Source: Tuctoria greenei (lineage: Eukaryota > Streptophyta > Magnoliopsida > Poales > Poaceae). Taken from it: a stretch of DNA of 64,000 nucleotides. A program made the position numbers and the translations under genes. The notes below the pieces were generated by a model. That model made no database searches and was not told where the DNA came from. It was given only the letters and a program-made list of their open reading frames with translations. The DNA lies in NCBI GenBank assembly GCA_036927565.1, contig JAYESD010000011.1, positions 94,711,178-94,775,177 of the forward strand, read 5' to 3'. Below are positions 56,661-64,000 of the stretch, piece after piece. The first letter of the stretch is position 1. The number at the start of each line of letters is the position of its first letter.

Positions 56661-59600
56661 ATGGAAAGCCCTAAGAAGACTGGTCCTGATAGTAACAACA
56701 AAGAAGACAATATGGAGTTTACTGACTCCAGCAGTTCAGGCTCCTATCACAGTCCTTCGGATCCTTTTCCGAATATAAAAATTAAAAAGACTTCAGTGGA
56801 TCTAGACCCGGAATATGATCCTGCCGACGAGGTATGGATCATGAATCTTAACTTCAGCAGTTCAAGTTAATGTTGGTTGTCAAGTATACGAAGTCTTATA
56901 ATTTTTTTCTACCTAGATTAATCTCAAAGACAATGAGGTGACATCGGCTCCTAAAACCGCAGAAGGTTCACCAATGGATGAATCCTCAGCTTCACTGAAG
57001 CGGAAACGAGGGCAACGAGGTCCCAATAAGGGTCCATTGGACCGCATCATGTACATAACAAGGGTCGGTCCAGGTGGGCTTCCCCAAGAACCACTGGATT
57101 CAGTTACCAAGTACCGTAATGCATGCGGTTTTCTTGTTAGGGAGGTTGTGCCGATCACAACCGAGAATTGGAGGAAATTACCCGAGCAGACCAAGAATGA
57201 GTTGTGGGAAAAGATAAAGAAACAATTCAAGTTCCCGAAAGGCACAGAAGAAGCTGTAAAGAAAGCAACATTGGTCTCTTGCGGCAAGAAGTTTCGATGC
57301 TGGAAGAGTGAAATGAATGCTTATGTTAAGGCCAATAAGGTCCCTAGCCCGAGGAAGATGGGAAAAATCACACAAGCTCAGTGCCAAGAGTTTGTTCGTC
57401 AAAAGAGCACACCTGATGCTAAAGCTCTAAGTGCAACTAGGTCAGAGCTTGCAAAAAAGAACAAATACCATCATCGCTTGGGGTCTGCCGGATATGGCCC
57501 CAAAGTCCAGAAATGGAATAAGATAATAGACGAAATTCTTAGTAAGGGCAATCCTCACCCATTAGAAGGGTGCGATGAGCGAACTCAACGCTGGGTCTTT
57601 GCTCGGTCAGGTTTGACCAGCGAGGGCAAACTTGAAAAGCCCGACTCTCTGAATGAAGTAGAGGATAAAATGAAAGAGGTAATTGAAAAGCAACAGAAGG
57701 GTCTCTTCAAGCCGAAGAGGGAGAATGACCAACTTACCGCTATCTTGGGAAACCCTGAACACAGCGGACGGGTTCGAGCGGTCTCTTCTCAAATGTCTTG
57801 GCTAGATGGTTTCCCTAAAGATAAAGACACATATAGAAGACGTGAGAAGTTTAAGAAAACACTTGATGAAACAATTGCTCAAAAGGTCAAAGAAAATATG
57901 CAAGAAATAATGGAACAACTTAGACAATCAGGACAATTAGTGGCACCGAGTACAATGATGGTTCCGGTGCAAAAGGAGCAATTAGTATCTCCAACTGCCT
58001 ACCCTAGCAGCGTTGGTTCCGTGCCAGGCTCAGGGTCAGCCCATAAGTTCCCTGTCGATGATACTGCTAACGACAAATCTTGTCGTCTTCTTGTCCCGAT
58101 AGGCAGAGCAGGGAACAAAACCAAACAGGCTGCCACTGCTATGGCAAAGCCTGATCGTGACTTCAACGGGAGTCCACTTCCGTTGTATTATTCTGTGGTG
58201 CAAGTTCTTCAGATCATTGATAATGATTATGAAGATTATGAAATAGACCACGTCACACCTGAGGGGATCGCGACTCTGGGGCAGGCTGTCAACCAATTAA
58301 TCCTTTGGCACCGACGCGATATCGTGTTGGACGATGAGCCAATTTCTAGCCCCGTCGCATCTCCAAATACTGCAACCCCATCTTCTAAGGCGAAAGTGCA
58401 TGAAGATCCACTCCCAGTCCGGGAAGATCCACTCCCCCTATGTCTGAGCAAGGATGATGATATCCAAGAGCAACAAGTTGGACAACAACTTCAAGCAGAG
58501 CAAGCTGTTGCTAGTAAAGAGCAACTAGTTGAGCAACAGCTTGAAGTAGTACTAGAGCCAGCTGCTGGGAGTAAAGAGCAATCAGTTGAACAACAGGTTC
58601 AACAACAAGCCAGTGTCCAACTTCCGACGACTACTCCTCGATCATCAGTGCCTGTCAAAGTTAGCTCATACGAAAATAAGACACCTTCATCAGAAGTGAC
58701 AAAGTATTTGGAAGCTATGAAGGAAAATATTAGAAAATCGAGTGCATCTCGTTCTTCTCATGAGCCAGCATTAGAAGATATCGAGGAGTGGGAAGAAGAC
58801 GGTGTCATGTATAATCGGCGGACGGCTTTAGTTAAACCAGGAGTTCCAATATACAAGCTTGAGGATGTTCCTCCTAAATTTGAGAATGGGAAGCCGTTAA
58901 TGACATCCGTACAACTTAGCAAACAACCCGTCGCGCTCAGAAGAATGCATGAGTGGTACATCAATGCCAGCACAAAATATGGTCTTGATTGCGTCACATT
59001 TCGTATTCCAAAAGAAGCATTCTGGAGCACTGGAGTAGATAAACGAGTCATTTTATTTGACGAGCTGCTTTCCCTTTTCCATCGGGGCATGCTCGAAATC
59101 AACCTGCTGCTCGTCTGGTGCTTGTAAGTGCTCTAATATTTTGTATTTGCTTTTCTTACTACACGCATACGCATTTCATGAGATTATAACAATTCTGGAC
59201 TTCTTCAATAGGATGCAATACATGGATAATGAAAAGTTGGCGCACAAGACAGGTATCCTTGACCCTACTAGGATTGCAAAGTCGCTATTCGACGTCCAGG
59301 CGAATCGAGAATCAAGCCAGTACAAACACATGAAAAAAAAGATTTTGAAAGAGCAATTGCAAAACTTAAGAAGGATAGAAAGGCAGAAGTTGCAGCTTAC
59401 ATAGGACATGCGATGTTTAATTTTGTCAGAGACGGCCAGGACCTCGTAAAGGATCCGTACCACTTCGACTAAGTTCGACACATGGCATTGAAATAGCAAT
59501 TATTGGTAATTGTTAACACGTGTGTTTGTATGTTTGCAGTAATCACTACATAATGATCTTCATCAAGCCAACGCAGGGAATGGCAACAGTCTTGGACTCG

Positions 59601-60368
59601 GCCGATTACCCACCAGATCGTTACAAAGATTTCCTTTCCATTTTGAAAAAGTACGTTTATTCAATAATTTTAATTTACGCACATTTAGAATGTGTTGACA
59701 AGTTTTATATGACATTTCCTGTATTACAGCGCTTGGCGGTTTTACGCGGAACAGCTTGGCGGTCAGAGACCTCCTAATACGAATGCATTGGACATTAAAA
59801 CGTATTATGCTTGTCCGAAGCAGCCTGCTGGGAGTGTCTTATGCGGGTATTATGTATGCGAGCATCTTCGGACCGCCGCCGTATATAGAGTCAATCGTGA
59901 GGATGTAAGTTATCCTTAATGTCGATACCTTATTTTCTTACTTTTGTGTTTCATTTTCATTGTAACTAGCATAGTTTAATGCTTATATTCTCTGCTGTTC
60001 AATATTACCAGAAACATTATTTTCATATTTTGATTCCAACTTCAAAATTCAATTGCTCATAGTACAACTGCTCCAAAAATACCTACTAAATTCTTGTATA
60101 CTCTCACTTTGATCTATACTTTGAGATTGTTCAAACCAACACATTCTAAACCTTGTTATGTGTTATATTGCAGCACAAGAAGAATCTGAACGAAGAATGG
60201 CCGGTTTGTAGAAGTATTCCTGATGGAGGAGCCGACAGGATTGCTTCTGAACTCTGTCAGTTCATTCGTCGCGAAATTTTGCACAAAACGGGGAAGTTCT
60301 TTGATAAGAGAGGTTCAGCAGCTAATGTGCCAGAACTTTGCGACTATACCAATCTAAACAGTTTTTAG
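56661..60368 (+). pseudogene. CACTA second gene with Ulp1-like (C48 peptidase) C-terminus
   Basis: The frame and splice signals give exons 56,661-56,831, 56,917-59,123, 59,212-59,505, 59,540-59,650, 59,730-59,904 and 60,174-60,368, each flanked by GT and AG. The first 60 residues are Ser/Asp-rich. The large exon encodes a basic start (LKRKRGQRGPNKGPLDRIMY), a conserved core (WRKLPEQTKNELWEKIKKQF), a charged RRREKFKKTLDETIAQKVKE stretch and Gln-rich text (EQQLEVVLEPAAGSKEQ). The C-terminus has His in NHYIMIFIKP, Asp in TVLDSADYP, and QPAGSVLCGYYVCEHLRTA with the likely catalytic Cys, the pattern of Ulp1-type cysteine proteases in plant CACTA elements. A shift in an A-run at about 59,332-59,340 and stops TAA and TAG near 59,470 and 59,495 break it. 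It ends SF-stop at 60,368. Confidence 0.8.
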
Positions 60369-60560
60369 TGAAAACTTGTAAACTTTGAGATGAAATTGTA
60401 TCTGTAACTTGTGTGTATGTATATTGTTTTTGTGAAATTGACTTCTGTGATGATAATATTGTTGTCTTTTGTTCTGTGATGATTGTTGTTTTTTGTTCTG
60501 TGATTATATTGAATTGACCTGGAAATTAGAAATAACAGCAGTAGTACTGCATGACTGTGA
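60369..60560 (+). other. 3' flank of the Ulp1-type gene
   Basis: AT-rich, with repeated TTGTTCTGTGATGAT text. Likely 3' untranslated region. Confidence 0.5.
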
Positions 60561-61323
60561 AAAACAATTATCACAGGCGGCTAGATACAAGTAAAGAAAC
60601 ATCTGTGATAACCTAATTTTCACAGGCGGTGTCTGTTATGGTAGAAACCGGCTGCGTTAAAGGGTCTTCACAGACGGCTGATATAGGTAAACTCCGTCTG
60701 TGATAACACCATTATCATAGGCGGGTTAGTTATGCTTCAATAACCGTCTGTAAAGACACATTATCATTGACGGTTAGTTATGCTTCAAAACCCGCCTGTG
60801 AAGACATATTATCATAGGCGGTTAGTTATGCTTCAAAATCCGCCTGTGAATACACATTATCATAGACGGTTAGTTATGCTTCAATACCCGACTGTGAAGA
60901 CTCATTATCATAGGCGGTTAGTTATGCTTCAAAATCCGCCTGTGAAGACAAATTATCATTGGCGGTTAGTTATGCTTCAATACCCGCCTGTGAAGAGTTC
61001 TTATCATAGACGGTTAGTTATTCTTCAATAACCGTCTGTGATAAGATGTTTATCACAGACGGTTATATATGCTGCACGACCCGTCTGTGATAAAGTATTT
61101 TCACAGACGGCTAGCCTAAGTAAAGAACCGCCTATGATAATCGATCTTCACAGGCGGCTATCCTTAGTGAAGAACCGCCTATGATAATTAGTCTTCACAG
61201 GCGGTTTCACTTCTCCGCCTGTGAAATTGCGGATTATCACAGACTCTTCGTTTCAGGCGGTTTTAAAAGCCGTCTGTGATAATAGGTTTGGAGCCGTCTG
61301 TGATGAGGCTTATTGTAGCAGTG
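60561..61323 (-). repeat. Subterminal repeat array and right terminus of CACTA complex 2
   Basis: More than fifteen copies of TCACAGGCGGTT / AACCGCCTGTGA occur in direct and inverted arrangement. The array ends in ...GCTTATTGTAGCAGTG, that is, CACTGCTACAATAAGC read inward. From about 60,709 to 61,040 seven tandem units of 48 bp occur, each an inverted pair around TTAGTTATGCTTCAA. A matching left terminus was not found, so the element's full extent is unknown. Confidence 0.85.
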
Positions 61324-62390
61324 CATTGATATCATGAGCCTGTTGGGTTAATCTTGTTGTTAAGTACTTTGGTGGTGCTAGTGTCGGCAAAGGATCCAAA
61401 GGCATGAGTGCTAGGGGTGCTCCAGGTGACCTGCGCTTGAATATAGGCAGCAGCCTGTGCTGCAGTGCAAGTGGAGGCTAGAGCCATGCTTTCTGTGCGT
61501 GTGCGTTGCATGCAAGGAAGCTTCAGTGGACAAGTCAGAGCATGCAAGGAATTACACGTCATTTGGATCAGTGACGGATGTCTGTGATGTTAGTTTGGTG
61601 AAGTTTGGAGCCATGACAAGAAAAGTGGACCAGATAACTCATGCATATGTAGCATGTAGGGAGATGTGCCTTGTATTTAGGAAGGTGATTAGTGGACAGA
61701 TCACGATGGTGCTCGGCAAACTTGTGCGGCCAGACGTGCCTTGTATAATTCAGAGTGTGTGGAGTGCCTGCAAGTGGTGTTGCCGTGTGATCTAGTGAAC
61801 CAAGTACAGGTGCAGGGAGTGCTGCGACTGGTGACGTGTGTTACTAGCAAGTGCTGCAGAGTGTATGCAACTATTTGAGTGATATGCTAATGTTATGCTG
61901 TGTGAGTACCGGGAGTGCCGGTGGTAGAGGGAAGTAAAGAGTTCAGTGTTATTGACGGTGTGTGCCAAAGTGAGTGCCGAGTGGAGTGCATTGTCTGTCT
62001 GCTCAAGTAACAAGAGAAAACAATTGTGTTTGGTGCTAGTGTGCATCATAAAATATTCTCGTGTCCTGTTCTTCATCTCTCGTGAATCTTCGTGCAAGTG
62101 TGTCTTGAGAAAGGTGGGTCAACAGAGCCTACTTAATCACTTAATCCAATTCAGGTTATTAACTTGATTCAATTTCTTATTCTGCCATAATTCATTTTAC
62201 ATGTCCCTCCGTTTCGTCACCCATTCCTAGCTCAACCTGGTCGGATTCCTAGACCTTGCACCAGCGAGCTCCATAGAACCGAATCCGCTTGGTGCTAGTG
62301 TGCAGCACAAAATATTCATGCGTCCTGTTCTTCGTCTCTGGTGAATCTTCGTGCAAGTTCGTCTTGAGAAAGGTGGGCCAACAAAGCCTA
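61324..62390. other. Unassigned sequence with a 102-bp direct repeat
   Basis: No gene recognised. The stretches 62,030-62,131 and 62,289-62,390 are direct repeats (about 90% alike, both with GTGAATCTTCGTGCAAG and CTTGAGAAAGGTGGG). The second ends exactly where the next CACTA-like terminus begins. Confidence 0.5.
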
Positions 62391-62860
62391 GACTACTACA
62401 AAAAGCATTTTCACAGGCGCCAATATTTTCAAACACAGGCAGTCCGTAAAAAAATGCGATTGTGATGACGAATGAAATAATAACCGCCTGTGATGACGTA
62501 ACGTCACAGGCGGATTTTAAAAAACAACCGCCTGGGTAAATACATGATTTTCTTAGGCGGTTATTAATTGAGAACCGCCTGTGATGTAAGAAACTTCACA
62601 GGCGGTTATTAATTAATAACAACCTGAGTAAATAAGTGATTTTCACGGGCGGTCATTGTTTAAGAACCGTATGTACTAGTTCAATCATCACAAGAGGTTT
62701 TTATTCAAGAACCGCCTGGGGAAAGTCATTATTTTCACAGGCTGCTTGTTAATTAACAAGCAGCCTGTGAAAACAATGACTTTCCCCAGGCGGTTCTTGA
62801 ATAAAAACCTCTTGTGATGATTGAACTAGTACATAAGAACCGCCTGTGATGCTGATAAGC
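62391..62860 (+). repeat. CACTA-like terminus and subterminal repeats
   Basis: GACTACTACAAAAAGC (the family form is CACTACTACAAAAA) starts the block. It is followed by about nine copies of TCACAGGCGGTT / AACCGCCTGTGA. No opposite terminus was found before the window ends. It may be a fragment or the left end of a larger element. Confidence 0.65.
62670..62835. repeat. Near-perfect palindrome, 83-bp arms without loop
   Basis: Arms 62,670-62,752 and 62,753-62,835 are reverse complements with a single mismatch. The centre is GTTAATTAAC. It includes subterminal units of the CACTA type. Confidence 0.92.
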
Positions 62861-62974
62861 TCCTGCAAGCTAATCCTTGCACAACAAGCTCTTGTAGATG
62901 CAAGTAACACCCGTGGCTCATCATTTGGACTGTTGAAAGCTTCAATTGAAGCCTGACCATTTGAAGGATTTTCC

Positions 62975-63406
62975 CATCCATTTGAAAGATTTTTTCCTCC
63001 TGTCCATTTGAAAACTTAGGAATATGCTCCTTTCTCAGTTTTAATGTCTAAATATATTGACTAAAAATCAGTACATACCCTCTTAGTGCTTCACACAAGG
63101 AAGCGAATAACTTCAATCACAAATCTTGTTTTCACCTTTTCATAGGGATTTCACCTTAATGTTTCAAGCATAGCTTTATCAATAAGTGAAGCTTCCTTTT
63201 ATCACACATGTTAATGACAGTTATAAGCGAAGGATGTGCCAAAGCTATAAAAATCTGAATTGGAATGAAGATAAAGAGATTCTGCATATGAGTGGCAATG
63301 TCCAGGTTAACATGAAGCTATGATGACAACCTTCAACAACATGAAAAGTGATGTTAAGGTTATGCTTGCATCAACCAAGGCATGTTGTGAAGGTATAACA
63401 CTTGTT
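62975..63406. repeat. Left arm of the large inverted repeat
   Basis: It pairs with 63,432-63,862 around a 25-nt spacer. Identity is imperfect (perhaps 80-90% by eye) with small indels. It contains the uninterrupted site CATTTGAAAGATT (about 62,980) that carries a MITE in the other arm. No protein recognised. Confidence 0.85.
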
Positions 63407-63431
63407 GGGGCAAGCATAACCGTGATCGTCT

Positions 63432-63862
63432 AACAAGTGTTATGCACTCACAACATGCCTTGGTTGATGCAAGCATAACCTTGGCATCACTTTTCATGTT
63501 GTTGAAGGCTGCCATCATAGCTTCATGTTGTCTAACCTGGACATTGTCACTCATATGCAGCATCTCTTTGTCTTCAGTCCCGTTGATATTTTGTTAGCTT
63601 CGACACACCCTTCGCTTGTAACTGCCATTAACATATCTGATCAGGAAGCTTCACTTATTGATAAATCTATGCTTGAAAGATTAATGTCAAATTCCTATGA
63701 AAATGGTAAACAAGATTTGTGATTGAAGTTGTTCGCTTCGTCGCTTGTGTGAAGCACTAAGAGATATGGTACTGATTTGTAGTCAATATATTCAACCATT
63801 AGAACTAATAAAGTAGCATCCTCGTAAGTTTTTAAAATGGAGAGAAGAGAAAGAAATCTTTC
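63432..63862. repeat. Right arm of the large inverted repeat
   Basis: Reverse complement of the left arm. An open frame on the plus strand (HLFVFSPVDILLASTHPSLV) is not conserved in the other arm and I do not call it. The arm continues beyond the MITE at 63,991 and probably past the window edge. Confidence 0.85.
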
Positions 63863-63993
63863 AGGGCTTGTTTGAGTGTACTCAATCTAATTGGATTGAA
63901 GTGGATTGCAGTGAAGAATGACCTAATTTTCTCCTCAATCCACCTAATCTACTTATATTGAAGTGGATCCACTCCTATCCAAACAAGCCCTCA
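63860..63993 (+). mobile_element. MITE (PIF/Harbinger Tourist-like), 128 bp
   Basis: The ends are GGGCTTGTTTG (63,863) and CAAACAAGCCC (63,990). A 3-bp duplication TCA lies at 63,860-63,862 and 63,991-63,993. The empty site is seen in the left arm of the inverted repeat, which confirms both borders. The interior has complementary ATTGAAGTGGAT blocks. Confidence 0.8.
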
Positions 63994-64000
63994 AATGGAT

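Noticed and set aside
60780..61031. Open frame encoding a repeated 16-residue unit
   Set aside because: The 48-bp tandem DNA repeat is a multiple of three, so it gives a repeating peptide by arithmetic. It is a subterminal repeat array, not a gene.
60561..61323. Regularly spaced repeats resembling a CRISPR array
   Set aside because: The units are inverted pairs leading to a CACTA terminus, there are no unique spacers of constant length, and the context is a plant genome.

Overview
This 64 kb window looks like intergenic DNA from a grass (Poaceae) nuclear genome. The evidence is the density and type of nested transposons, the CACTA, hAT, L1-type LINE and MITE remnants, the GC-rich transposon coding sequence beside AT-rich spacers, and the plant splice signals. 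I found no intact host gene, tRNA, rRNA, CRISPR array or bacterial feature. Nearly all coding capacity belongs to decayed mobile elements.

Layout, 1-39,198. Position 1 lies inside the 3' LTR of a minus-strand Gypsy element of the Tat type (element A, about 1-27,296). From right to left A has LTR, primer site, gag-protease, RT, remnants of RNase H and integrase, a large antisense accessory gene (1,106-4,378, plus strand), polypurine tract and LTR. A is split by element B (7,848-24,204), a plus-strand Gypsy chromovirus (Tekay/Del-like) with LTRs of about 4.26 kb and a perfect 5-bp target duplication. A itself cut a minus-strand Copia element (27,297 to about 39,198) inside its RNase H gene. The 5' LTR of that Copia was in turn split by a 7.4-kb CACTA transposon (31,703-39,085, 3-bp duplication TAG).

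Layout, 39,221-50,990. Here lie a truncated Tat-like Gypsy with its 5' LTR (41,507-42,103), decayed hAT transposase pieces, and a divergent relative of element B's LTR (43,556 to about 45,270). A LINE open reading frame is cut by a 1.7-kb non-autonomous LTR element (47,477-49,194) that carries a captured host gene fragment (TBL/PMR5-like), and by a mini-CACTA (49,379-50,685).

Layout, 50,990-64,000. More hAT remains are followed by a second CACTA complex: a DUF4216 fragment on the minus strand, an unknown small gene on the minus strand, and a multi-exon gene with a Ulp1-like protease C-terminus on the plus strand. It ends in long arrays of subterminal repeats and a terminus at 61,323. The window closes with CACTA-type repeats, an almost perfect 83-bp-arm palindrome and a much larger inverted repeat (arms of at least 430 bp). 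A MITE has inserted into only one arm of that large repeat.

The best leads are a short stem-loop strongly conserved between otherwise divergent LTRs, the gene fragment captured in a tiny LTR element, the paired inverted repeats at the right edge, and the fact that every in-frame nonsense codon in A's accessory gene is TAG. Boundaries backed by target duplications are firm. Domain calls come from reading motifs by eye, and family-level names are inference.
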